A stretch of 64,000 nt of DNA from JAYKJB01 sp035284745 [NCBI: Candidatus Sericytochromatia bacterium] (GTDB lineage: Bacteria; Cyanobacteriota; Sericytochromatia; S15B-MN24), in assembly GCA_035284745.1 (NCBI GenBank), contig JAYKIL010000024.1, forward strand, positions 62,001 through 126,000. The letters are read 5' to 3'. Shown piece after piece: positions 26,136 through 34,511 of this stretch. A program made the translations under genes and the position numbers. The notes under the pieces are model-generated. The model ran no database searches. It worked only from the letters and a program-made list of their open reading frames with translations, and had not been told where the DNA came from. How positions within the stretch are numbered: the first letter of the stretch is position 1; the number at the start of each line of letters is the position of its first letter.

Positions 26136-27611
26136 TTAACTCTTCAACTGAGTGACGAGCATCCGTGCGAGCGTCTCTCCCTCCGCGACGGAGATATCAT
26201 CGGGCACACTTTGCCCTGTCGTGATGTAGGAGACGGGCAAACCGGTTTCGTGGGCGATCGAAATGGCACCCCCTATGATGTCTGTTTCATCTGTTTTTGA
26301 GAATATCAAGCGATCCACCCCCGTGGATGCGAAATGTTTGACAATCTGCTTGAGGTCAGCGAGGCGTGTTGTCGCAGACAAGACCAGATGTGCCTCGACC
26401 TGAGGCTCTACGTCTAAAAAGCTTCGGAGTTCATTGATATGCAGTCGGTTGTAGGGGCTGCGTCCCGCGGTATCGATAAGAATGAGGCCTTTGTCCTGAT
26501 GTTGTTTCAAGGCCTCTTTTAGGCTTTGCGGGGTCAACACCACATCCACTGGCAAACCGATGATGTCTCCATAGGTTTTCAATTGTTCGATGGCCGCGAC
26601 CCGGTAGGTGTCGATGGTGAACAGGGCCATTTCAGCCTGTCGTGACAGTGCAAAATTAGCGGCCAATTTGGCAATGGTTGTTGTTTTCCCGACGCCCGTG
26701 GGGCCCACCAAAGAGACGATCTTGCGCTCGCCGGGCATCGGGGCGATCGGACCACTTACTTTGAGTAATCCGGCAATCGGGGTTTCAAGAGCATCGCACA
26801 GGTCCTCATACACTTTGAGATGAGGTTGCTCTTTTTGCAGGTATACGACGAGGCCTCTGGCAATGGATGGGTCAACATCCAACGACAAAAGGCGGTCGTA
26901 AACTTTTTGCATCAACGTCGGGAACTGCGCGACGCTGCGAGGTGCGATCTCAAGCTTGCCAGCCAATGTTGTCATCATCGCCTTGAGGTCTGTCACGGTC
27001 GCTTTCAAGTCGGATACCTCATCCACCAGGCGTTCAGTTTCAGGCATCATCGTCACAACAGGCACCGGAGTGGGGTCCGGTTCTTGGGTTACGACGGGTG
27101 GGGCCGCAGGGGGTTCGATGCGCTGAGCGACACTTTGTACGATCGGTTCAGGGTCAATTTCTGCGACGGCCACGGCGGGTTGAGGCCGCACGGGAGCGGC
27201 TTCCAGTTCCGGTGCGGGGCGCGTGTTTGGGGCCTCGCGGGGGGGAGGAGGCGGGTCCCAACGCTCTGATGCTGGCGCCTCTTCTCGATCCTTGGCACGT
27301 TTTCCGAAAGGGCCCAATTCCAGCGCATCCGAGTCTTTGGGAGAGCCCCAATTGATTGATTTTTCCGGTTCATTGGACCGATCGAACGCGGCGGTCAGGG
27401 GGTTCGCATTTCTCCCATTGGAAGTCGACTTTTCTTTGGCGTCACCGGGGTCGGCGGCGAGCACCTCGACCACGTCTTGGGTAAAAAATCCCATGAAGCC
27501 GCCTTTTTTCATCTTGCGACTGTGGAGAATGACTGCGTTGGGGCCCAAGTCCACTTTGATTTTCAAAATGGCTTCTTGAATGGTTGGCGCCGTATATTGC
27601 CGAATCTTCAA
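26136..27611 (-). CDS. flhF: Flagellar placement GTPase FlhF
   Basis: SRP-type GTPase that fixes flagellar site. The 491-residue product has the B domain (MKIRQYTAPTIQEAILKIK, LGPNAVILHSRKMKKGG), a Pro/Glu-rich linker to about residue 200, then the NG domain with GPTGVGKTTTIAKLAANF near residue 303, DTYRVAAIEQLKTY, DTAGRSPYN and FSKTDETDIIGGAI. The start codon is TTG, supported by a strong GGGAGGAAG a few bases upstream. Directly followed by flhG. Confidence 0.95.
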   Translation of the reverse strand: MKIRQYTAPTIQEAILKIKVDLGPNAVILHSRKMKKGGFMGFFTQDVVEVLAADPGDAKEKSTSNGRNANPLTAAFDRSNEPEKSINWGSPKDSDALELGPFGKRAKDREEAPASERWDPPPPPREAPNTRPAPELEAAPVRPQPAVAVAEIDPEPIVQSVAQRIEPPAAPPVVTQEPDPTPVPVVTMMPETERLVDEVSDLKATVTDLKAMMTTLAGKLEIAPRSVAQFPTLMQKVYDRLLSLDVDPSIARGLVVYLQKEQPHLKVYEDLCDALETPIAGLLKVSGPIAPMPGERKIVSLVGPTGVGKTTTIAKLAANFALSRQAEMALFTIDTYRVAAIEQLKTYGDIIGLPVDVVLTPQSLKEALKQHQDKGLILIDTAGRSPYNRLHINELRSFLDVEPQVEAHLVLSATTRLADLKQIVKHFASTGVDRLIFSKTDETDIIGGAISIAHETGLPVSYITTGQSVPDDISVAEGETLARMLVTQLKS

Positions 27612-27725
27612 ATTCTTCCTCCCCGAGGCGTATCAGCCGGGGCTTTGGGGGGTGAGGAGGGCGGCGAAAGCAAATTGACCGAAAATCAACCTGCAAGGCC
27701 CATTTGCGCTATTCTGGTAAACATA

Positions 27726-27749
27726 AGTATACTCCTGCCGTACGACAGG
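27726..27749 (-). promoter_or_regulatory. Candidate flhF promoter with overlapping palindrome
   Basis: On the minus strand TATACT (27726-27731) is a good -10 match. Immediately upstream, where the spacer and -35 would lie, is the near-palindrome CCTGCCGTACGACAGG (27734-27749, 14 of 16 bases symmetric). No consensus -35 is visible, as expected for an activated or repressed promoter. It sits in the 224-base gap between csrA and flhF. Confidence 0.4.
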
Positions 27750-27835
27750 GGGTGTGCGGATATCACACCTGATACAAAAGTTAATAATATTTACAGTTCA
27801 AAAGGACCGTGTGGGCTTCGCTTTGAACGGAGCCG

Positions 27836-28093
27836 TCACGGCTCTTTGCGATTATGTAGCACATTCTTCAAGAGCGAAGAGGCCGCATCCACCGTCGCCG
27901 GGTTCTGGGTGGCACGGAGATTCTCGGCCTTAATGGCCTGATAAATCTCTTGCCTGTACACCTTGACGTCGTTCGGTGCCACGATACCAATTTTGGCGGT
28001 GTCGCCCTTGGTTTCAAGCAGGATGACCTCAATGTCATCACCGATCATGACGCTTTGATTGATTTTTCTACTCAAGACGAGCACAGTTTTCAC
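27836..28093 (-). CDS. csrA: Carbon storage regulator CsrA
   Basis: RNA-binding translational regulator, in many bacteria acting on flagellin mRNA. The core is LVLSRKINQSVMIGDDIEV, KIGIVAPNDVKVYRQEIY. The 85-residue product carries about 25 extra C-terminal residues beyond typical CsrA, a region used by FliW in FliW-type CsrA proteins. GTG at 28093; an internal GTG at 28084 would give the more usual start MLVLSRK. It lies 39 bases downstream of fliW, its predicted antagonist. A GAGCCG/CGGCTC hairpin overlaps the stop codon. Confidence 0.95.
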   Translation of the reverse strand: MKTVLVLSRKINQSVMIGDDIEVILLETKGDTAKIGIVAPNDVKVYRQEIYQAIKAENLRATQNPATVDAASSLLKNVLHNRKEP

Positions 28094-28132
28094 CCAGTCG
28101 GCGGCCAGACACTGATATCGTCTTTTATTTTA

Positions 28133-28588
28133 CTACACTGCCACGGGAGTTTCGCAGACCATCCGGTCAGGGAGCAACCGTTGGCGCGCGGAATAGGAGC
28201 TGTCCGCCAGCACCAACTGCTTTCCGAGGCGTTTTTCTTCATTGATGACCAAGGGGCCAAGCAGGTTAATTGTCATTTCTTGAGGATCATCGGGAATCAC
28301 GACCACCGAGGCCACAACGGGTAAGTCGTCTCCGTTGAGTTGCAGAATGCCCCGATCATCGCTCGACAGGTGCGGCGCGTAATCGGGAAAGAACATCCCC
28401 GGCTCCACAATCAGCAGAGCAATGTCTGGATCGTCTACGCATTGCAGCCAGCGCATCGGGGCTGTTTGATCACTGTCAATAATGATGTATCGCGAAAAAC
28501 GCTCCAGACCTAATAACCCGAGCGGAAAATGCAAAATGGTGCTCGGATCGATCTCAAAGGTTCCAAAGCGGGTGGTGGCTAGTTTCAT
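28133..28588 (-). CDS. fliW: Flagellar assembly factor FliW
   Basis: FliW binds CsrA and flagellin, coupling flagellin export to translation. The 151-residue product has MKLATTRFGTFEIDPSTILH, FPLGLLGLERFSRYIII and the W-containing PMRWLQCVDDPDIALLIVEP. Of two adjacent ATG codons (28591 and 28588) the second places AGGAG 8 bases upstream; a farther upstream start would overlap flgL. The fliW-csrA pair after flgL follows the order known from Bacillus subtilis. Confidence 0.94.
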   Translation of the reverse strand: MKLATTRFGTFEIDPSTILHFPLGLLGLERFSRYIIIDSDQTAPMRWLQCVDDPDIALLIVEPGMFFPDYAPHLSSDDRGILQLNGDDLPVVASVVVIPDDPQEMTINLLGPLVINEEKRLGKQLVLADSSYSARQRLLPDRMVCETPVAV

Positions 28589-28617
28589 CATCACGACTCC
28601 TGTCTCCTTGATGGCCT

Positions 28618-29553
28618 TCATCGCAGATAATCCACCAGTGAGGTTGGCAGTGTGCGACCGCTCACCGCGAGGGCCGTACGGAATGCCACGTCATATTGCG
28701 TAAACTTGAGTGAGGCGGTGGGGATATCCGCGGCTTGAATGTCCTCAAGGCGGCCCTCCAACGTCATCTTTTGGTCTATTAAGCGCGTGGAACGTTCCTG
28801 AAGAGACTGCAAGCTGCTGGCGACAGAGCCTCGGACGGCCACCAAGTTCTTGATGTTGTCGTTTAGATTTTTCAGCGCCAATTGGGGGACAGACAGCAAA
28901 GAGCCGCTGGATGGATCGCGAGAATCGCTGTTGCCCGCCTCGAGATAGGCCGCAAAGTTATCAATGACAGCAAAGATGTCTTCCCGTGGCTCCGCCATCG
29001 TGTCACCGAATACCTCCACGCCGTTGACGCTGGCCTTGACGGTTTCTCCCCGCGCAATCTCCAGGGTGAGGGTTCCCGCGCCTTGCGTGCCGAGCGTGAG
29101 GTCTTCCGCCGGATAGGGGGGTTCACCCGAGGTTTTGGCGCCATTGAATAGGTAGCGCCCCTGCCCATCTTGCGCGTTGGCCACTTGGCGGGCGGCCTCT
29201 CGCAACGAGCGCATTTCCAGCACGAGTTGCTGTCTCGTCTCTTGCGTCAATGCGCCGCTGGCAGCTTGAGTGAAGCGGTCTTGAAGCCGTAACAGAATAT
29301 CTTGCTGGTTGCTGAGCGCCGCATCCGTATCCCGAAGGAAGGTTTCGGCAGAATTCACGTTGTCTAGGTACGTGGCGTTTTCCGAAACCTGACGCACCAG
29401 CAACTGAATTTGAGCCGCTGTCGCCGGGTCGTCGGAAGTGCGGTGAATCCGCTTGCCCGTGGAAATATCTCGCTGCACGTCTGCCAGCGCTTGGCGGTTC
29501 TTGTTGATGTCCCGCAGCGTTCGCTCAAAAATCATATTGTTGCTGATTCGCAT
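28618..29553 (-). CDS. flgL: Flagellar hook-filament junction protein FlgL
   Basis: FlgL forms the second junction zone between hook and filament. The 311-residue product has the flagellin-like N-terminus MRISNNMIFERTLRDINKNR, LADVQRDISTGKRIHRTSDDP, and a C-terminal helix region with LEDIQAADIPTASLKFTQYD. A short central domain contains GRYLFNGAKTSGEPPY. GGGAGG lies about 11 bases before the ATG. It follows flgK by 20 bases. Confidence 0.95.
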   Translation of the reverse strand: MRISNNMIFERTLRDINKNRQALADVQRDISTGKRIHRTSDDPATAAQIQLLVRQVSENATYLDNVNSAETFLRDTDAALSNQQDILLRLQDRFTQAASGALTQETRQQLVLEMRSLREAARQVANAQDGQGRYLFNGAKTSGEPPYPAEDLTLGTQGAGTLTLEIARGETVKASVNGVEVFGDTMAEPREDIFAVIDNFAAYLEAGNSDSRDPSSGSLLSVPQLALKNLNDNIKNLVAVRGSVASSLQSLQERSTRLIDQKMTLEGRLEDIQAADIPTASLKFTQYDVAFRTALAVSGRTLPTSLVDYLR

Positions 29554-29573
29554 AAACGTGAGGCCTCCCGCAA

Positions 29574-31064
29574 TTACCGCTTGATGCTGAGCAGAATGTC
29601 CAACATTTCATCGATGGTTGAAATCATTCGCGCCGATGCCGCGTATGCTTTTTGGTATCGGATCACATTGGCCATTTCTTCATCCGTCGACACCGACGAA
29701 ACCATGTCCCGGCGTTCTTTGACTGCGGCCAGCAGCGTTTCTTGGGTTTTGGCTGCTCGGGTTGCAGATTGTGTGGAGAAGGACACGCTGAGAACTGCTG
29801 CTTGCCAGTGCTCTTCAAATGTTTTGTTGGGAATCGGGGCTCCCAGCACTTTGGCAAAACGCCTGCCGGCAATCAGCCGGGCCTGCTCGTTGTCGCTTTG
29901 GCCGCTGGACGGTGCGCTGGGTTCTTGCGAAGCGGTTGCGATCGACAAATAGCCATAGCGGAACTCACCCGCGATTTGGTCGAATGAGTCCAGCAGCGCG
30001 GGGTTGAGGGTGATGTTGGAGGCCGCACTCTCCCCCGGAAAACTCTCAAAAGCGCTGACCCTAACAAAGAATGGTGTTCCGGAGGAACCATCCAGGCCGA
30101 AGCCAGATTCGTGCAAAGTGTTGGTGTCCCGCAGAAGGGTGTCTGCCAGCTCGTCCAACTCGCGCAAGAGGCCTTTGGCCTGTCCGGCCGCTGTGGGGGC
30201 CTGGCCTGAGAGCGTCACATTTCGGAGGTCTAACAGCGCTTTTAAGGCTCCCCCCTGAATGTCTGCTTTTTCACCGTTGTTTTCGAACGTGATGCGTGCG
30301 ATATCGGTGGTCGATTCTACCAGGGTCGGTGAGAGCGGATAACTATTTCGGTCTGCCACGATAGGCTGTCCGCCCACATACAGGTTGACGGCACCGCTAG
30401 AGGCCACAGGCACCACTTGCACTTTGATCATTCGGGACAACTGTTCGATGATGAGGTCGCGTTGATCCTGCAAATCATTGGGGTTTTGCCCCTGCACCAG
30501 GGTGGCGATAATTTGCCGGTTAAGCTCCCCAATCTGTTCCGTTTTTGTGTTGATGTCCGCCACCATCTCATTGGCCCGCGCGTCCAACTCGGAGCGGTAG
30601 GTTTCAATATCCCGGCTCAAACGGTTGAACGTCTGCGCCAAATTGACCGCCGCCTCGCGAAGGGCCAAGCGGAACCCTGTATTTTCCGGGTTTGTGCTGA
30701 CCTTGTTCCAACTCTCATAATAGACAGCAAATCGGCTAGACAAAGAGCCCTCGCCGGGTTCGCCCAACAGTTCTTCGATTTGGCCCAGTGAGGCGGCGCG
30801 CGTTTCCATTTCTCCCAGCGTGGCGGCCTCCTGGCGCAACTGTCTGTCGAGCAGTTCGTCTCTCACTCGCATCACGCCGTCCAGTTTGATGCCAGTGCCA
30901 AGATTTCCGACCGCCGCGACCCCTAAAGGCACACTCGTGGACGTCGCTGTCCGCTGACGGGAAAACCCTTCAGATTCCGCGTTGGCGATGTTGTGGCTGG
31001 CTACATCAACGGCTCGTTGAGCGGCGAGCAGGCCAGATACGGAGGCGTATAGCCCGATATTCAT
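29574..31064 (-). CDS. flgK: Flagellar hook-associated protein FlgK
   Basis: First hook-filament junction protein. The 496-residue product has the rod/hook N-terminal motif (NIGLYASVSGLLAAQRAVDV, SHNIANAESEGFSRQR) and the matching C-terminal motif (DEEMANVIRYQKAYAASARM, then TIDEMLDILLSI). The middle has LNRQIIATLVQGQNPNDLQDQRD, typical of FlgK. ATG preceded by GGGAGGT at 5 bases. Sits between flgN (its chaperone) and flgL. Confidence 0.96.
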   Translation of the reverse strand: MNIGLYASVSGLLAAQRAVDVASHNIANAESEGFSRQRTATSTSVPLGVAAVGNLGTGIKLDGVMRVRDELLDRQLRQEAATLGEMETRAASLGQIEELLGEPGEGSLSSRFAVYYESWNKVSTNPENTGFRLALREAAVNLAQTFNRLSRDIETYRSELDARANEMVADINTKTEQIGELNRQIIATLVQGQNPNDLQDQRDLIIEQLSRMIKVQVVPVASSGAVNLYVGGQPIVADRNSYPLSPTLVESTTDIARITFENNGEKADIQGGALKALLDLRNVTLSGQAPTAAGQAKGLLRELDELADTLLRDTNTLHESGFGLDGSSGTPFFVRVSAFESFPGESAASNITLNPALLDSFDQIAGEFRYGYLSIATASQEPSAPSSGQSDNEQARLIAGRRFAKVLGAPIPNKTFEEHWQAAVLSVSFSTQSATRAAKTQETLLAAVKERRDMVSSVSTDEEMANVIRYQKAYAASARMISTIDEMLDILLSIKR

Positions 31065-31080
31065 GAATGACCTCCCGTTC

Positions 31081-31578
31081 TTAGGCGGTTCGATTCACCA
31101 TCCAGGTTTGGGCCTGGTGCCGGTGGCCTTCGTCTGCGTAGCTTGAAGGGGCTTGCGCACTGGACAGTTCCGCGAATGCGTCCAAGGTGGCGTCGACCAC
31201 CACTTTGGCGCGCAAAATGAGGCCCTGAGCAATGGCGTTGCGGTCTTTGATCGCGTCGGCGAGACTTTGCATCTCTGCCATCTTTTTTTCCAGCTTTGAA
31301 CGGGTCATCGCGGGGGCCGCTGCCACTATCCTGCCGAAGCTGGCATCTGGTTCCAAGGCCAGCTCCTTTTTCAGGAGGGCTTCCAAAACGTTTCGCTCAG
31401 CCTCAAGCTGTCGCATCGTTTTCACGTGGGCCTCTTCGCGCGAATTCAGCGCTTCAAGGTCCTGAGGATTGGGACGGTTGAGCAGCTCGACTTTGCGCGG
31501 AAGCCAGTTCTTTAGGGCTGTAAGCCCCGCAACTTGCTGCCCCAGCACAAAATCGAGCCGGTCGTAACTTGCACTCAC
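31081..31578 (-). CDS. flgN: FlgN-like export chaperone for FlgK/FlgL
   Basis: The 165-residue mostly helical protein has the length and heptad-rich look of FlgN chaperones: LFGQQ-like LDFVLGQQVAGLTALKNWLP start, long helix with EEAHVKTMRQLEAERN. FlgN keeps FlgK and FlgL soluble before export. Sequence conservation in this family is weak, so the call leans on position between flgM and flgK. GTG start with AGGAAA 7 bases upstream. Confidence 0.82.
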   Translation of the reverse strand: MSASYDRLDFVLGQQVAGLTALKNWLPRKVELLNRPNPQDLEALNSREEAHVKTMRQLEAERNVLEALLKKELALEPDASFGRIVAAAPAMTRSKLEKKMAEMQSLADAIKDRNAIAQGLILRAKVVVDATLDAFAELSSAQAPSSYADEGHRHQAQTWMVNRTA

Positions 31579-31587
31579 TGGAATTTC

Positions 31588-31896
31588 CTAGATGAGTTGA
31601 TCTGCAGCGCGCTTGAGCATACTCTCGGCAATTTCCCGACCCGAAACCTGATAGGTTCCCGATTGGATCTGCGCTTTGAGGGCCGCCACGCGATCAGCTC
31701 GAACATCCGGAAGTCCGGCGAGCGCCTGCAACGCCTTGCCAATTTCTTGCCCTTGGGAGGACACAGAAACGGCATCCGATGCAGGTGTACTGGTTGGACT
31801 CGGGCCAGCAGAACCCTTGACCGCCTTCGGGCCTTTAACGCCTTGGGCTCCTAGAATCTGCTGAACCTGCTCATTGGAGATACGCACGCTGATCAC
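31588..31896 (-). CDS. flgM: Anti-sigma-28 factor FlgM
   Basis: FlgM holds the flagellar sigma factor until it is exported through the finished hook. The 102-residue product has a disordered, Pro/Ser-rich N-terminal half and the conserved C-terminal sigma-binding region: DVRADRVAALKAQIQSGTYQ, then VSGREIAESMLK. GTG start; a second GTG three codons in is possible. Ten bases upstream of flgN. Confidence 0.92.
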   Translation of the reverse strand: MISVRISNEQVQQILGAQGVKGPKAVKGSAGPSPTSTPASDAVSVSSQGQEIGKALQALAGLPDVRADRVAALKAQIQSGTYQVSGREIAESMLKRAADQLI

Positions 31897-31917
31897 CTCT
31901 TTCCCGCGTGTGAGTTT

Positions 31918-31944
31918 CGTTACTTCGCTGGATACGAAGTCACG
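31918..31944. promoter_or_regulatory. Inverted repeat upstream of flgM
   Basis: CGTtACTTCG (31918-31927) mirrors CGAAGTcACG (31935-31944) across a 7-base centre, with one unpaired base in each arm. It lies in the 82-base gap between yvyF and flgM and could be an operator or an mRNA hairpin before flgM. No T-tract follows on either strand. Confidence 0.35.
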
Positions 31945-31978
31945 AGACCTCCTCCATCAGAATCATCGACACAGCAAT

Positions 31979-32410
31979 TTAGGAACTTGAGTCCCATTTT
32001 CGTTTTTCTTCTCGATTGAGGGGACCCCGTACCGGATGGATCCGCTTATCGCTAGGATTCATCAGCGATCGGACAGAGTCTGTGACGCTTTCACTGAACG
32101 TTTGGGCGCAGGTTGGGCACATCGTCCCTCGGGTGATGCGCACGTCGCAGCGGCGGCAGCGGGGCTGATCATCGGCGTGTAAATTTTCAAGTAACGTCAA
32201 GCGACCCTCCCGTATTAGCCGGGAGATGATTCTTTCCTCGACCTCGGTGGCTTCTGCGACCTCGCGCAAGGTAGCCCCTGGGTGGTCACTTAACCAGTTT
32301 GCGACCTTGGTATAGGCGGCGTCCTCTGCCGTTTGACACGCGGCGCAGATCTTGTTTTCCGGGGACTTGCGAAAGATATGGTGACAACGGGGGCAGTTCG
32401 CAAAACTCAT
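31979..32410 (-). CDS. yvyF: YvyF-like flagellar operon zinc-binding protein
   Basis: The 143-residue protein has two zinc-ribbon-like Cys sets: CPRC...CAAC at the N-terminus and CRRC...CPTC in the second half. Between them is a winged-helix-like segment (HPGATLREVAEATEVEERII, then RLIREGRLTL). This layout matches the YvyF flagellar operon family of Firmicutes. Its place just upstream of flgM is the same as in Bacillus. The molecular role is not established; the helix-turn-helix suggests a regulator. Confidence 0.82.
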   Translation of the reverse strand: MSFANCPRCHHIFRKSPENKICAACQTAEDAAYTKVANWLSDHPGATLREVAEATEVEERIISRLIREGRLTLLENLHADDQPRCRRCDVRITRGTMCPTCAQTFSESVTDSVRSLMNPSDKRIHPVRGPLNREEKRKWDSSS

Positions 32411-32448
32411 ACGCGCTTCTCACAGGGGTTCCCTGTATCTGAACGCAT

Positions 32449-32766
32449 TTAGGTCCGAAGTGCAAGTTGTTGGTATATCGCGTCGGCCAATCCCAGACCT
32501 CCGTGTTGAGACAGCGATTTCGCTCTTTCCTCACTGAGCATTTCTTTCCAGGTCTTGTTCGCGGCACCCCCGCCGAGAAGATCCGTCCCTTGTGACGCTT
32601 GCATTTGTTTAAAAACCAGACCCAGCATCACCCCTTCAAATTCTTTCGCTGTCTTCCACAGTTTTTTCTGCTCGGGCGTCTTGGGCGGATCCATTTTTTT
32701 AACCGAGCGTAACGTGACAGGCCGGCCCACCCCTTGGGACAACTCGTTAAGTCTAGATTCGAGCAC
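32449..32766 (-). CDS. flgJ: Rod-binding protein (FlgJ N-terminal domain)
   Basis: The 105-residue product corresponds to the FlgJ rod-cap domain alone: KKLWKTAKEFEGVMLGLVFK, then MLSEERAKSLSQHGGLGLAD. It caps the growing rod in the periplasm. The muramidase part of classical FlgJ is absent and is likely supplied by the lytic transglycosylase gene 1.7 kb upstream. GTG start. Lies just downstream of flgG. Confidence 0.9.
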   Translation of the reverse strand: MLESRLNELSQGVGRPVTLRSVKKMDPPKTPEQKKLWKTAKEFEGVMLGLVFKQMQASQGTDLLGGGAANKTWKEMLSEERAKSLSQHGGLGLADAIYQQLALRT

Positions 32767-32806
32767 ACGTGCCTCAATTCATTGCTAAAGTTCAATGACC
32801 CGACGT

Positions 32807-33589
32807 TTAGCGGCGCAGGTTATTCGCCATGCCAAGCATCTCGTCGGACGTTTGCACCGACTTCGAATTGGCTTCGTAGGCGCGTTGGGCGATGATAAGA
32901 TTGATCATCTCTTCCACGACCTTTACATTCGACATTTCAATATAGCCTTGGGCGATGGTGCCCAGTCCCTCAACGTTCGGATTGGCAATCACGGGATCGC
33001 CCGATGCCGGGGTTGGCATATACAGGTTTCGACCGATGGCTGTCAGGCCCGCTGGGTTGATAAAACGGGCCAGGGAAATTTGGCCGACGGTTGTTATGTT
33101 GTTACCAATTTGAACCGTGATGATGCCTTCCGACGTCACGGAAGGGTTGGTGGCCCCTTGGGGCACCGTGATTTGCGGAACCAGCATCAAACCTTCGCTG
33201 GTCACGATCTGACCGTTGCCATCTATTTTGAACGAGCCGTCCCGGGTAAATGCCATCTGGCCATCGGGACGTTGAATCTGAAAGAACCCCTCTCCTTCGA
33301 TGACCCAATCGAAGGGGTTTTCGGTCTGTTGGAAATCACCCTGAGAGAAAATTCTTGCGGTCGCCGAGTTGTGGACGCCCATCCCTACCTGCGTTCCGAC
33401 GGGCATTTGTGTCCCCGATTGCATCGGGGTTCCCGCTTGGCGCGCCGTCCGGTACATCAAGTCTTTGAATTCGGCCCGGACTTTCTTGAATCCCAGGGTG
33501 TTGGCGTTGGCGAGGTTGTTAGAGGTCACGTCGATGTTGGTTTGCTGGGCTCGCATGCCAGTCGCAGCGGTCCAAAGGGCTCCCATCAT
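32807..33589 (-). CDS. flgG: Flagellar distal rod protein FlgG
   Basis: The 260-residue protein has the family N-terminus (MMGALWTAATGMRAQQTNID, TSNNLANANTLGFKK) and C-terminus (SNVKVVEEMINLIIAQRAYE, SVQTSDEMLGMANNL). Length 260 is standard for FlgG. The 142-base gap behind flgF suggests it may have its own promoter. Confidence 0.95.
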   Translation of the reverse strand: MMGALWTAATGMRAQQTNIDVTSNNLANANTLGFKKVRAEFKDLMYRTARQAGTPMQSGTQMPVGTQVGMGVHNSATARIFSQGDFQQTENPFDWVIEGEGFFQIQRPDGQMAFTRDGSFKIDGNGQIVTSEGLMLVPQITVPQGATNPSVTSEGIITVQIGNNITTVGQISLARFINPAGLTAIGRNLYMPTPASGDPVIANPNVEGLGTIAQGYIEMSNVKVVEEMINLIIAQRAYEANSKSVQTSDEMLGMANNLRR

Positions 33590-33691
33590 GGGCGTTCAGG
33601 TCCTTTCGCTGGGCGCCGCGTCAATCTGTCAGCGGCGTGGCGGCCTCGGTCCTTATGGGCACCGTCCGGCCGGAAGGGGTTCTCATCTCAT

Positions 33692-33719
33692 CTGTCGGTT
33701 CTTTGGTCTTCAGACTTTA
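33692..33719 (-). promoter_or_regulatory. Possible sigma28-type promoter before flgG
   Basis: On the minus strand TAAA (33716-33719) is followed after 16 bases by ACCGACAG, five of eight matching the flagellar sigma consensus GCCGATAA. The site lies in the flgF-flgG gap. The match is weak and other flagellar genes here lack a comparable site. Confidence 0.22.
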
Positions 33720-33731
33720 GACCCAGGCCGT

Positions 33732-34508
33732 TTATGCCCGCGCCACTTCATTGACCGCCTTGCCCAAGGTCTCGTCCGCGGCCTGCAGGGCTTTCTGGTT
33801 GGCTTCATAGTGGCGAAGGGCTGCGATCATCTCGACCATCTCCTGCACAGAGTTAACATTGGCCCCTTCGAGCATTCCTTGATGGACTTGCGCGGTGCTG
33901 GGGAAGGGGGCAGTCGCTCCTCGAAACTTGAAGGCGGTGTCTCCGACTTTTTCCAAGTCAGCATCCGGGTTTTCAAAGCGAACAATGGCCAGTTTTTCAA
34001 TCGGGGTGTTGTTCACAAAAATCGTGCCGTCTTGTGACACCACGAACTGCCCGGCCGATGGCACTTGAATCGGGCCCCCTTGACCCTGAACGAGTCGCCC
34101 GCGCTTATCAATGAGAAACCCTTCACCGTTCCGGGCGAAGTCGCCGGCGCGTGTGTAAAGATTCTCTCCATTCGCATCCACCAGGGTAAAAAAACCGTCT
34201 CCTTCAATAGCGAAGTCGAGCGGGTTGCTTGTTTCCTGCATCATTCCTGCATCGAAGCGTTTTGATAGGGTATTGACCAGAACCCCCGTGCTCAGTTCTC
34301 CGATGGGGACGCGCCGCGTCGGGGCGAGGGGATCACCTGACACAGGATCGTTGGTTCGCCGAATCGCCACCTTTTCACGGGCTTCCAAGATCGCCAGGTC
34401 GCGCTTGAATCCGCTGGTGTTCATATTGGCAAGGTTGTTGGCAATGGCATCTTGCCTAATTTGTTCTGCCTGCATTCCGGCAGATGCTGTATAGAGGCCC
34501 CGAATCAT
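33732..34508 (-). CDS. flgF: Flagellar proximal rod protein FlgF
   Basis: The 258-residue protein of the FlgF/FlgG family begins MIRGLYTASAGMQAEQIRQD with NNLANMNTSGFKRD. Central NPLDFAIEGDGFFTLVD and a C-terminal ANVNSVQEMVEMIAALRHYE helix complete it. It differs from FlgG in the MIRGLYTA start typical of FlgF. ATG with GAGGAG 6 bases upstream. It directly follows the lytic transglycosylase gene by 3 bases. Confidence 0.92.
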   Translation of the reverse strand: MIRGLYTASAGMQAEQIRQDAIANNLANMNTSGFKRDLAILEAREKVAIRRTNDPVSGDPLAPTRRVPIGELSTGVLVNTLSKRFDAGMMQETSNPLDFAIEGDGFFTLVDANGENLYTRAGDFARNGEGFLIDKRGRLVQGQGGPIQVPSAGQFVVSQDGTIFVNNTPIEKLAIVRFENPDADLEKVGDTAFKFRGATAPFPSTAQVHQGMLEGANVNSVQEMVEMIAALRHYEANQKALQAADETLGKAVNEVARA

Positions 34509-34511
34509 ACG

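Noticed and set aside
32807-34037. Long plus-strand frames opposite flgG and flgF.
   Set aside because: They mirror the flg genes, contain no recognisable domain, and the minus-strand products are unmistakable.
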